Source: Euclidia mi (taxonomy: Eukaryota > Arthropoda > Insecta > Lepidoptera > Erebidae). From it: a stretch of 64,000 bases of DNA. Made by a program: the position numbers and the translations under genes. Below are positions 53,640 through 64,000 of this stretch, piece by piece. The notes beneath the pieces were generated by a model, which saw only the letters and a program-made list of their open reading frames with translations, was not told the DNA's origin and made no database searches. Every line of letters begins with the position of its first letter. Position 1 is the first letter of the stretch. The stretch is taken from positions 46,067,598-46,131,597 of the forward strand of contig OX123182.2 of NCBI GenBank assembly GCA_944739405.2, in the 5' to 3' direction.

Positions 53640-55870
53640 TAAATATGAATTCTCCCCTGGGACGCAATATTTTACAAAAATTTAGTAAAGTAGATTACAT
53701 AAAATATGAAAAATATTTTAGCAGTAGGTAAAAATAAATAACACTAAGCGATTGTGGAAGTACGTTAAGTCTGTTATATATGACGAAGCAAAATAAGTCC
53801 GATACAAGTTTATTATATACAGATCGTATCCCACTATCTTCCGCTGATAACGTCAATAGCTTTTTTGCTAACATTGGTGTCAATTTGGCTGAACAAATTC
53901 AAAGCACATGTAACAATAAACCAAAAAAAAAATATTTCTACCGTTCCAACGTATAATAGTAGTGGCAAGTCGTTTGTTTTACTAAAACCGGATGAATGTG
54001 AAGTAGAACGAATTATCCTATCACTAAGACATAGCTCAGCAGCAGGGTGGGACGGTATTAACAGTGAAATACTGAAAACCTTTAGGCACATACTGATACC
54101 TCCATTAACTCGCATTTTTCGAATTTGCCTGTCCGAAGGAATCTTTCCCAAATGCCTCAAAAAGGCAATAGTAATTCCTATACACAAATCAGGACAAAAG
54201 GATCTGGTAACTAACTACAGGCCAATTTCACTACTACCTTCGATATCTAAAGTACTCGAGAAAATTATAAACAATAGATTAGTTTCATATCTTGAAAATA
54301 ACTCCCTCTTCTCCCACAAGCAATTCGGCTTCAGATCAAAGTTATCTGCAGCAGATGCAGTACACACCTTGACTAATTATATTTCGGAGGAACTTGGGAA
54401 AAGTCAACAAGTAATTGGCATCTTTCTTGATCTGGCAAAAGCATTTGACAATGTATCAATCCCTCTGCTACTCAACAAATTGGAGACCTTAGGAATAAGA
54501 GGCACACAGTTAAAACTGTTTAGAGACTACTTACGGGATAGGTATCAATGTGTCAAAATAGACAACGTTATCAGTTCCGAATTGCTATTACCTCAATTCG
54601 GCAATCCACAAGGAAGTGTGCTCGGAGGAACCCTCTTTGTAGTGTATATAAATGATCTCTGTAACCTCAACCTACACCATGGCACAATTGTAACGTATAG
54701 TGACGACACTGCGCTTGTTTTCTCAGCTAACACTATTACGGAAGCTCAGAAGTATGCACAACAAGGGTTTAACGTAGTAAATAATTGGCTTAAACAGAAT
54801 CTACTAACCTTAAACGCTGATAAGACTAAATTCGTCCAATTTTGCATGCGTAACACCCAAGCACATAATAATTATTTTCACTTTTATGCACATAACTGTA
54901 ATCTTAATTCAAACAACATTTGCACCTGTCCAGAAATAAATAGCACTACTAATATTAAGTATTTAGGGGTCATATTGGACGAAACCCTTTCCTATAAACA
55001 ACATATCGCCGCTTTAACATCTAGACTACGAAAACTATTATTTGTGTTTAAAAAACTGCGCTTTATTTCAGATCATAACCTCATAATACAGATGTACAAG
55101 GCATTGTGTCAATCCATAATCCAATACTGCATTACCTCTTGGGGAGGTATAGGAAAATCTTTAATGCTCTCTATAGAGCGAGCGCAAAGAGCCCTTCTTA
55201 AAGTGGCCACCCGCAGACCTTACCGATTCTTTACAAGCCTTCTGTATGAATCATGCGAAGTGCTAACGTTTCGTCAACTATTTATATTGTACACTGTACT
55301 AAAACAGCATACTCCGCTTACGTACAACGCCAACCTTACTAACACCAAGAGACGGAAAGATATTGTCTGTAGTTCAAGCTCTGAATCAAAGTTTGTCTTT
55401 ACTCATAGATTTTTTACTTTTCTGGGTCCCTATCTTTATAACAAAATAAACAAAGAAACATCCATCTATGACCTAAATTATGTAAGGTCGAAACAATGCA
55501 TCTATCAGTATTTACAAACACTGAAATATGGTCAGACAGAAGAACTGCTGACTGTGGTCAAATAATTATAGTTTCATATTAGTTTTAAAATAAGTATATA
55601 ATTATAAGTAGGTATATTACGTTATTACGTTTAATATGTTTATAATAAATATTGCGATGACTTCTTAACTCAGATCAAAATTAAATATTGTAAGTGCCTT
55701 TAACGCCTGTGGCACAAGTTTGCCCTATTACAGGCACCTCATTATTTTACCTAAATTACTTTTTAAGAACTATACAGTTCTTAAAAAGTAAGTATATTTT
55801 GTGATGAATTGAAAATTAATATTTTTTTATTATTATTATTTATTATTATTTTTATAAAAAATAGGGCAAT
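53640..55870 (+). mobile_element. 5'-truncated Jockey-like LINE
   Basis: Carries most of the reverse-transcriptase half of ORF2, a 3' UTR of about 300 bp and a (TTATTA)n-type end at about 55826-55850. ORF1 and the endonuclease are missing. Upstream of 53865 coding similarity continues in other frames (NTKRLWKYVKSVIYDEAK and SADNVNSFFANIGVNLAEQI), so the copy is longer than its open frame. No clear target duplication identified. Confidence 0.75.
53800..55565 (+). pseudogene. Jockey-like reverse transcriptase (ORF2, partial)
   Basis: The open frame runs from about 53865 to 55565 (566 codons). RT blocks in order are PIHKSGQKDLVTNYRPISLL, FGFRSKLSAADAV, GIFLDLAKAFDNVS (first catalytic Asp), NPQGSVLGGTLFVVYINDL, and TYSDDTAL with the catalytic pair in a YSDD form. 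Then come WLKQNLLTLNADKTKFVQF and IKYLGVILDETLSY. The first about 20 residues of the open frame are out of register: the true upstream reading (SFFANIGVNLAEQIQ) is in another frame, and the shift falls at an A run near 53922-53932. The catalytic core is intact, but there is no proper start. Confidence 0.85.
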
Positions 55871-56111
55871 TGACTATTTAATACGCAAATAACTTCGAAA
55901 AGTCAGTGCACATAATATGACGATAGCTGTTCCTAAAATGGCATTGTATGTTCAATACTTATTAATAAAATTACAATAATCTGGGGACTGAAGCAAAGCA
56001 TGCCTCAATTTATCTACTTAACTTGTGTACCATTAGAACCATATCTAATAATATTTCGAAACGTTTCAAGCACGGTACCATTGTTATATTTTATTCCATA
56101 CTAGAGGACGC

Positions 56112-56312
56112 CAGCAGCTACGCCTGCATTTTTTTTAAATTTACCCGTTTTGGCCGATCCCGTGGGAATTTCGGCAAATCCCTTCTTAGTGCACCCCTAC
56201 GGTACCCAAGGAACATACATGCCAAATTTCAGCCCCCTGCGTCCAATAGTTTCGACTGTAGCGTGTCTGTCAGTCAGTCAGTAACGCAAGGATTTTATAT
56301 TAAGATAAGAAT
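56112..56312 (-). repeat. Interspersed repeat family A, best-preserved minus copy
   Basis: GGCCGATCCCGTGGGAATTT, CTTCTTAGTGCACCCCTACG, GTACCCAAGGAACATACATG, GACTGTAGCGTGTCTGTCAG and TAACGCAAGGATTTTATATT appear in order. The reverse complement matches 63.05-63.25 kb. Confidence 0.8.
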
Positions 56313-57061
56313 AAACATTTTCCTTTGCCCTTTTTATTCTGTAAAATGTCCATACAGCAAACGGTTTACCATTTATAATGTAATTTCTGACGGATACAAA
56401 TAAAAGAGTAATCAATCCAATCCTCTTTCAACTTCCTGACATTGTCGCGTAGAACATTTAATGTTTTTAAGTAATGAAAATAAAATGATAGAGTCGCAGT
56501 GTTTGATCGGACCCAAAAAAAATCCCTATGCTGTTTATTACGTAAACTGATCAAGAAATGCATTTAAAATGCAAGAGTAGAACACCCAAATGTCTATTTT
56601 ATATACTTTTTATAATATAAAATAATAAAACTTACGTGAACCTAAAAAATGTTAAATATTTTCTGTTAATTTAATGAAACAAGATAATGTTCTCAAATAA
56701 ATACAGTCTAATGATGAATATTTAGGCGCATGTTTGTTAGCTTTTATTTTTAGAAAATCACCTGTAGATACCAAGTAATTTAATTTTTTTCATATTTTTG
56801 TTTTTATTTTTTATCTCCATAAAAACTCACAAGTGCGACTTGTGACTATTCAAGCATAGAAATATTCCTCGTAATAAGGCCTATTACTTAAAAAAAAACA
56901 CGTTGCACAATTGCGGCCTTTGGGAATTATGTGCCATTTAGTTCAAAGTTCAAATGGTACGAAATAGGGTTGTTGCTTAAAGGTCAAACAAATATAGGTG
57001 TGTTTTTTGTAAATAATAAATAAATTTCAACATGGTACTGACACTAAACTACTTTAAAACA

Positions 57062-57676
57062 TCATTGGTTAATAAACTTTTTATTTTGGAACCACATCCA
57101 AAAAATAGCATACTCATACAATTCGCTTTCGTTTCTTAATATTAACGTGCAGCCATCATCATCTGCATTATCATCATCACACTCCAAACTGGATGTCACA
57201 CAATCTGCAGCCTCCCTCTTGAATTCAGCTGGTATATCGTCGATGAACTGTTTGTTCAAGAAAAGCCCATGTTTGTCCTTGAACCTTTTTTTGTTCCTTC
57301 TACATTCTTTATAAATACTCAAGGTTTTTCTGAGAAATGGCTTAACAATTTCGCCAATGAGTCCATCTTTTTTGCTATCCGAAAGATCTTTAAGATGGTG
57401 ACCTATTTCTGTGTAAATGATGTACGACAAATCCGATGATGTTAGTTCGTCAGGTGAACTGTTCTTTTTATATTTTTTGCTTTCCTCACAGAAGCATTCA
57501 AACATATGTAATCGCGTACAACCTCCTCGCGTATTTGCGGATACTTCCGGAGTTAGAAAAGTACCGGCTGTGGCGCAATCCACAGCATCGCTTGCCACTC
57601 GTGTACCAACATGAGGGTTGGCGCCCTCATGCGCCCCCCTAACAGTAAGTTCTCCGGTCGGGGCCCGGATGGACAT
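57062..57676 (-). pseudogene. Unrecognised protein fragment inside the long-inverted-repeat element
   Basis: A 204-codon frame. The C-terminal about 145 residues look like a real protein: ELTSSDLSYIIYTEIGHH, LSDSKKDGLIGEIVKPFLRK, a Lys/Arg-rich part (KECRRNKKRFKDKHGLFL), an acidic patch (ECDDDNADDDG), and a stop after FQNKKFINQ. The N-terminal about 50 residues come from GC-rich inserted DNA (57545 upward) and are probably not part of the original product. It may be the remainder of the element's own transposase or accessory protein. I do not recognise the family. Confidence 0.5.
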
Positions 57677-57853
57677 CCCTCAGCAGTTGGGTAAGCCCCT
57701 GCCGAGGCAAAGTGGCACCATGGGTCTGTAACGGCTCCATGGTGCCTCACCCCCGTTCCTCCAGGTCACATGTATCAGCACTGGGTTTTAGCTTAAGCTT
57801 GACGAGGGTGGACCCCTTCACGTGCTACATGTCACCCTTCATCGAAAAAAAAG
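57545..57853 (+). mobile_element. GC-rich insertion ending in poly(A)
   Basis: A GC-rich block in an AT-rich element, ending GACGAGGGTGGACCCC ... CACCCTTCATCG followed by eight A residues (57846-57853), as for the 3' end of a retroposed copy. The left edge is a guess from composition and from where the surrounding frame loses its character. No family recognised; no clear target duplication. Confidence 0.45.
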
Positions 57854-58559
57854 GAGGTTGAGTTATTTTGTCAACCTATCCTACAGCCCTTAACCAAATA
57901 AATTGCATGCAATACATTTTTGGACTTTGATTTTGAAATAAAATGAAAGGTCAAGTTGAGTGATAACCCTAATCACTATGTATTGAAACTTAATTCCTTC
58001 TACGAGCCTCAATAGTGGAACGTGGTTTTTTTATCAGTGATAGGCCTTGTAACGAGAAATATTTCTATGCTAGTCACAAGTCGCACTTTTGAGTTTTATT
58101 GGAGAAAAAAAATAAAAACGAAAATATGAAAAAAATTAAATTACTTACTATCTAGAGGTGATTTTCTAAAAATAAAAACTAACAAACATGCGCCTAAAGA
58201 TTCTTCATTAGACTGTATTTATTTGAACACATTATCTTGGTTCATTAAATTTACAGAAATTATTTCAGATTTTTTAAGGTCAGGTTCACGTAAGTTGTAT
58301 TATTTTATATTATAAAAAGTATATAAAATAGACATTTGGGTGTTCTACTCTTGCATTTTAAATGCATTTCTTGATCAGTTTACGTAATAAACAGCATAGG
58401 GATTTTTTTGGGTGCGATCAAACACTGTGAGTCGGTATATAGCTGTTAAAAAATTACATAGGTATTATTTCAATTTTGCTTAATGTCCCAAAACCTTCAT
58501 TTTCTATCATTTGTAATATTATCACAATTTTATAATAAGAACAGTCTTTTAGAAGTAGT

Positions 58560-58850
58560 TGAAATGCAGCAGCGATAGCCCCCATTGGTGTACGTAACGG
58601 ACTGCCCAGACGATGGTCTCGAGTTCGATCCCTAGGTACCCCGGGCACACACCTCTGACTTGTCGAAGTTAAGTGTGTATTAAAAATGTTCATTATCGCT
58701 CGCTTATAAATGTGCCCGGTAGATGGCAATAGGCTCGCCCCCTATTACATTGGGACCGAAACATGACTTGATGACGGTGAAGTGTGGATGTGTAATACAC
58801 CTCTGCCAACCCCTTCGGGGATATCAGGCGTGAAGTTAGGAAGTAATGTT
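58560..58850 (+). mobile_element. Mosaic SINE (second head type, shared tail)
   Basis: The head (CAGCGATAGCCCCCATTGGT, B box GAGTTCGATCCC at 58621-58632) resembles that of the 25.2-kb SINE. The tail (TGTGCCCGGTAGATGGCAAT, AGGCTCGCCCCCTATTACAT, CCAACCCCTTCGGGGATATC) is that of the 6.9/18.1/53.4-kb SINEs. So one tail is joined to two different tRNA-like heads in this window. Confidence 0.75.
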
Positions 58851-58859
58851 GAAATGTAA

Positions 58860-60284
58860 AATTTTGCCAAATTAGTGATTTCTATTGTCTTCGGGTTAAA
58901 CCACGAACGGACAATAAAAATACATTGCCAAAACGAAAGATTTCCTTGTCCTTTACTACGACGCCATCAAAATCTAGAATAATCGTAAACACATTTCTGA
59001 ATATCCAAGACAAAGGAGACAAAATGTGTAACAAACATTATATTACGTAAATACGTCGAATAGCCTCGTTTTACTCGTGGAGCCGATCCTAGATGCCTTC
59101 AATATTTGACAATATTTGGGTGTGAACATGACGTTGAGTGACAAACAAAATATTACATTGTATTTTATTCTTTTACATAGAGTTATAAATTGGCGAAGTG
59201 CTACGGGATTCGTTTATGTGTCACGTGTCCATTTTATTACGTCATTAATGTTATATTACATAGTAAATAACATACACCTAGTAAGATAGTTTAGCGTTAG
59301 TTTTATGATAATGAAAAGGATGTATTCCAAAGCTATGCCGTATCCAAAAATAAAATGATTCTTTATTGAATATTTAGTATGAGGTTGTGGAGTCTCACCT
59401 CATATCATTAATGTACGTAAAATAAATCACCCAAAATTATTCGATACGAAATTGCAGTTCATAGAAGTGTGATTTTTTTCTTTGAAGCTTTCACATTTAA
59501 TTTCATTCTATAAGGTTTGCCCCTATTACGGAACTGACAAGAAACATTAACTTATCATTTCGATATAATTATACCCTACACAAAAATGCGTAACAGTAAT
59601 GAAACCATAAATTGAAAGTAACATGATATAGATCTGACAGACAGTTGTAACTGCCTGTCAATTCAATATCATATTGATCATATCCAAAGGATCAGTCGAT
59701 AAATTAAAACTTCGAACATGACTTGAAATTCTAATACACTGTAATATTTTCAATTAATTTCAGAACTGCATAAAATTACGTAGCACGGGACGTTCCTTCT
59801 TAAAATAGAAGAATAAATTCATATTTTCTCGCGGTGCGTTTTATAAATAGCCTCGGTCTTAATAACATAAGCCCATCGGTACCACAGCTTCCTCTTGTTC
59901 ATCGTTTAATATGCCGGAGATTGATCCTTTAAGCTCTTAAATGTTAATTCACTTCCGTGTATGAGCGTAATTACTTTAAACAGTTTTAAAAACGGTTTAG
60001 TATGATAGAAAATAATGTAACTATTAGAACTGTGTCTATCAGTGAGGTGGTTAATTTTTTTAAATGAATAGGGTAATTCTATTAACAGCAAAAATCAAAT
60101 TATTATTTAGTGAATATGTAATAAAAAAGAATAGACAATAATTTAATACTCTTACACAGTATTTTTATGTTCGTAGGCGACTGCAGACAGCAGCAGCAGA
60201 CGACGCGTCGCCGTGTTGTCGTCGCCGCTACGCCGCTTGCTCACCAACATATTATTATATGCTCGCACACTTAATGCATTATTT
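58860..60284. other. No gene; CAG/GACG-rich patch at 60180-60245
   Basis: Non-coding AT-rich DNA with a short GC-rich stretch (GCAGACAGCAGCAGCAGACG, GTCGTCGCCGCTACGCCG) just before family A. Confidence 0.45.
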
Positions 60285-60445
60285 TAATTTAAACGTTTCT
60301 GCCCGATACCGTGGCAATTTCAGGAAATCCCTTCTTAGTGTTCCCCTATAATCTTCATGGACGTGTTCTATGTCAAATTTCAGCTTCGTGCGCGCAATTG
60401 TTTTGGCTGTAGATTGTCTGTCAGTCAGTAACGCAAGGATTTTAA
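60285..60445 (-). repeat. Interspersed repeat family A
   Basis: GCCCGATACCGTGGCAATTT, AGGAAATCCCTTCTTAGTG, GGCTGTAGATTGTCTGTCAG and AACGCAAGGATTTT in order, minus orientation relative to the 63.05-kb copy. Confidence 0.75.
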
Positions 60446-62339
60446 ATGTACAAAATATCCTAATTATTGAATAAATTTAATGAAAACATTTAATTAAATG
60501 TTAAAAATTTATCATGCAATTAATACTTTCCCAATGTGTTTGTTGGCTTATGTGCGCATATTTGCATGCGAATATAACGAGGTTATTTCTGCTTAATATT
60601 TTATTCGAAAACACTTGGCAACAGCCCTTGATTATCAAAAGTTATAACAAACCGAAGCCTTAACCTATCATACATGTTCAAAGTTGTTAAATATCAAAGT
60701 TCACCGCAATACTAAAGCCATAGAAACCATTTTACTTCATATATACATATAGGTATGCACGTCGTTCATCAAGGACAAACATTTCCAGCTAACATTCGTA
60801 TTTATTTTAGCATTCAAATTAGTAGCGCAAACTGCGGCGTTCCATTTGAATCTCTAAAACTCTGCGGAGGGGTTTGGAGTAAATTGTAGCGGATGCATTT
60901 CGTGCACTCGTGGTTTATCTCCGTCTACGTCTTGAATATGTGATGCGGAGCGTTATCATGCGAATGACACTGGGTATCTGTTATGTTCTGACTTGTGGTT
61001 GGAAGGGACTTATGAAAGTTCCGTTTGGGTACTCACTGTTAGAGCAGTTTATCGTCTTGAAAAGTTTATGAGTAACTTATTCGTTGTAAAGTTGTAAATG
61101 AAGAGGTGATTATTAAAGTAGCTACTGCGTGTAATACGCTGACATATCCTCGAAAACGTTCAAATATGTTATGCATGTATAAATAGATAAAATAAAATTA
61201 GACTTTGGAATTGGGTCTACACGAGAAAAAACAGAAACATCTGTTGCAATATTCAGAATTGAAATGTAGACCTTCCCAAACGCTTAAAGAATCCTGACCT
61301 TAACTGACACTTTAACGTATGTTATATTAAAATAAATAATAATGTAATGTTACTGCTGACTTTCTAGTAAACTAGTTCGAGGCGTCTTCCCTGCGTGGAA
61401 TTTGATAACAATCAGTATTCATATTGTTTACTAGGTATGTTCATATAAGATAGCCCGTATTTACGCCTGAAAAGATTCGTCAAAAGCGGTATAGTGGTTT
61501 TGGCGTCAAAGAATAAAAAACATCCGGCTATCCATCCATTAAAAGAAATTTCCTTGCATATAATTGTTACTAAATAATAGGACACGGTGTACACTATTTG
61601 TTACGTTAAATTAAATAAGGAGACATTCTCGTTCACAATTGAAGTACGAACGGACTGAGATTTCAGACTATAAAATTCAAAATAATGTATTTACGCACAT
61701 ACTAAACCTAAAACTAGCCTACAAATAAAAAATGGAAACAACGAAAAAAAAGAACGACGAAGTGCCCAAGAATTCCTCTCCGCAACGTTGTCAGCCGGTA
61801 GCATGCACAGAAGACTGGTGGCTTTTAGAGATCAGTCACTTTTAGGACTGTAACAATTTTACTAGACATTGAATGCTGTGAGTCCTCAATAACATCACTT
61901 AACACAAATTCATTCTGGCGCCTGAGTAACTGAATGCATCCAATCTCATTTTCCATAACCCGCGCGGATGAACCTGCGAGCGACTGATAACGTTCCACAA
62001 TTAGTTAACCATGGAGCCATAATTGTTTTTGTTGATTAATCTACCATGCAGGTGAATCAACGACCTGTTTTATAAAGCCACCTGACCGCCATAATATAAC
62101 GCTTGAAGGATTATGGAAACTTGCAGGAATAAATAGGAAAAAGGTGTGACTCGAATTATACATTAAAATGGAAGATTAATAAAGTCGTGTCTACATGCAG
62201 ACCGTTCATAATATTGACGGTAAAGCACATTACAATTAATGTTTCTTTTCTTTTCTCTTTTTTTTGCCCAGCTCATTTTTAAAGCTAGAAATCCTGTGTT
62301 GCTTGAGGCATTACAAACCAATGCTCAAAAAGAACACTC
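60446..62339. other. No gene seen
   Basis: Non-coding; no repeat or domain recognised. Confidence 0.4.
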
Positions 62340-62420
62340 AACAATGTGTGGATCGAAACCACAATACTCGACATGGTGCCAAAAGTCATGGTGATGGTTT
62401 AAACCACTAAGCCATGCGCG
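62340..62420 (-). mobile_element. tRNA-like SINE head or tRNA pseudogene
   Basis: On the minus strand: an A-box-like GGCTTAGTGGTTTAA (about 62398-62412) and a B-box-like GGTTTCGATCC (about 62351-62361), with about 40 bases between. The acceptor stem does not pair, so it is not a functional tRNA gene. Confidence 0.5.
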
Positions 62421-63045
62421 CAGTCAGATAATTTTACTTCAATATTTTATTATATAATATAACTCTTTTATGCCCTATGATGCCATAAACTATTTATCCG
62501 TTTCTTTCAAGTAGCAAGTCTTTCATGGTGCGAGTAAGTCGACGAACATCATACTATTTTTTATGGCAGATAATGTATTTTTGATGCTCCATGCTTTGTA
62601 AACACCCAAAACTGAGATGCGGGAAACTGTTTCAGAAATGAGGAAAAGTTTTAGTGATACGTAAGAGGCGTGGTAAACAGATTAAAATGGTAATAATGGT
62701 GTAACCGTTGGTAACAAAAAGTATTGGTCCTTTTTTGTTCCCATGGTATGACAATAAGTTTCTTAGATGAAGGACATACGGAAATCGTCGCTTAAAACTG
62801 GGACATCTTCCCTGAGCAATTTTTTTATAATTATGTTTACTAAGGAAGCCTATAAATGCGACCAACTTCAAATCGATTTCAAATAAAGAGCTTCGTAATT
62901 ACGCTGATATTTACTATCATTACATACGCGGTGTCAAAAGAACAATCACCAAGCCGAAGTCTACTCGTTTTGCGTATGCCAAGTCATACTAAGCAAAAAT
63001 AATACGCGGGAAACGTAAAAAAAATTGGCTTCAATACGTAGACAT
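62421..63045. other. No gene seen
   Basis: Non-coding; the 79-codon minus frame 62632-62871 lacks motifs. Confidence 0.4.
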
Positions 63046-63246
63046 CTGTATATATAAAATCCTTGCGTTACTGACTGAATGACAGACAAGCTACAGCCGA
63101 AACTACTCGGCGCAAGGAGCTAAAATTTAGCATGTATGTTCCTTGGGGACCGTAGGGGTGCACTAAGACGGGATTTCCCGAAATTCCTACGGGTTCGGGC
63201 AAACCGGAAATTCTAAAATATGTGCGTGCGAAGCCGCTGGCATCGT
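63046..63246 (+). repeat. Interspersed repeat family A, plus copy
   Basis: AAATCCTTGCGTTACTGACT, GACAGACAAGCTACAGCCGA, GCATGTATGTTCCTTGGGGA, GTAGGGGTGCACTAAGACGG and GAAATTCCTACGGGTTCGGG in order, ending near AAGCCGCTGGCATCGTCTAG. Non-coding, about 200 bp. Confidence 0.8.
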
Positions 63247-64000
63247 CTAGTATTTTATAAGCCACAATGTAAAGCGCGCGCGTGCAGTGCTCGAGATTCC
63301 AACATTCCCTTGGGTACAAAGGATAAGTATAATTATGAGAAATTGGCGCGAGAAATGCACCGATTTTTTAATAATTATTAAAAAATAGTTACTTCGAGCC
63401 TCAATATCTCCTGAAACATTAACAGGTAGGTATGGTACCAAATCAAAAGAGTTCCAATAGAATATTCATTAGTAGTAAATACACGTCCCGTTTGAGCTCT
63501 TTAAATTCAGTTAAGTAATGAGGTTTATAGAAGAAAATAAGTAAATATTACTTTGCTAATTGCTTCAGTATTTTTTTTCTGCACCTAAAACCAACCAACC
63601 AAGAAGACAGATCGAACCAAGACGAGCACAATTTCTGGAAGAACGAGGCAATGAAAGACTGCGAACTGCGCAGAAATCGTTCAAACCTTCCGTTTTATTA
63701 ATTTAAGTGCGAAACCCTAATAAACTACAAAAAATATAATGTCATGAAAGGCAAATAAATATCTAAATTTTTATCGAGTATTGATACTTTTAGATAGAAG
63801 TTCGTAATAAACGGAATTGGTTTTATTTGATACTCAAAATAAGGTCGAAGAGATCGATTCGGTCGTAAGACAGATATTAAATGATAGACCTTCTCAAATA
63901 AGCATTAAAATAATTTATGACTCATATGCCGAGCACTGAACTCTGACTAAAACATGTATCACAATGATACTGGAAGTGGCTATAGCACAATCGGTTGAAA
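63247..64000. other. No gene seen
   Basis: Non-coding to the window end. Confidence 0.4.

Larger units (their letters stand above)
56497..58427. mobile_element. DNA-transposon-like element with about 500-bp inverted arms
   Basis: The left arm from 56497 and the right arm ending 58427 are reverse complements over about 400 bp with good identity (CAGTGTTTGATC, TTTACGTAATAAACAGCATA, CTTGCATTTTAAATGCATTT). They continue more weakly to about 56985 and 57940. GAGTCG lies just outside both ends (56491-56496 and 58429-58434), a likely target duplication. The CAGTG start recalls hAT ends, but arms this long are unusual for hAT, so the class is open. The interior holds a partial minus-strand frame and a GC-rich retrocopy. 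Confidence 0.75.

Noticed and set aside
60180..60245. GC-rich promoter or CpG island
   Set aside because: Only about 65 bp, made of CAG/GACG simple sequence, with no gene downstream.

Overview
The window looks like lepidopteran (moth or butterfly) nuclear DNA. It is AT-rich and dense in repeats. The repeats are of types known from that order: Zenon/CR1-like and Jockey-like LINEs, tRNA-derived SINEs, Helitron-like fragments of the LEP1 style, a Transib element, an errantivirus and a CsRn1/Kabuki-like Ty3/gypsy element. I find no convincing host gene. Every long reading frame belongs to a mobile element, so this is probably intergenic or intronic repeat sediment.

Layout. 1-3.4 kb: unannotated AT-rich DNA, one perfect hairpin, one SINE. 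3.4-6.1 kb: a Transib (RAG1-related) transposon with matching ends and a 5-bp target duplication, nested in an older inverted-repeat MITE; its transposase is broken. 6.1-17.6 kb: LINE and SINE pieces, including a LINE with an intact ORF1 but no reverse transcriptase, a 139-bp tandem repeat and a CA microsatellite. 18-23.8 kb: composite SINE, two tandem-repeat blocks, and a Zenon-like LINE split by a Jockey-like LINE. 25-32 kb: a SINE with an 18-bp target duplication, a GC-rich block, a 130-bp foldback, a MITE with 146-bp arms, and a LINE RNase H fragment.

37.5-43.0 kb: a young errantivirus-type provirus on the minus strand (345-bp LTRs differing at about 2 sites, 4-bp duplication AGGT). It keeps an open env frame but has lost gag, protease, reverse transcriptase and the integrase N-terminus. 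Its 5' leader side carries unusual tandem repeats. 44.2-50.1 kb: a young full-length CsRn1/Kabuki-like element on the plus strand (237-bp LTRs, duplication CATTT, tRNA-Trp primer site). It has intact gag and pol and a small third frame that predicts an N-myristoylated one-pass membrane protein. 53.3-64 kb: a minus-strand SINE, a 5'-truncated Jockey-like LINE, a 1.9-kb element with about 500-bp inverted arms, and further SINEs and repeats.

How the parts relate. Several elements are nested, which gives relative ages: MITE then Transib; tandem repeat then Zenon then Jockey; long-inverted-repeat element then GC-rich retrocopy. Different SINE heads share one 3' tail, and that tail also ends an RTE-like LINE at 16.2 kb, which suggests a LINE partner. 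Mismatch counts and boundaries were read by eye. Family names rest on protein motifs and terminal structure, not on database searches.
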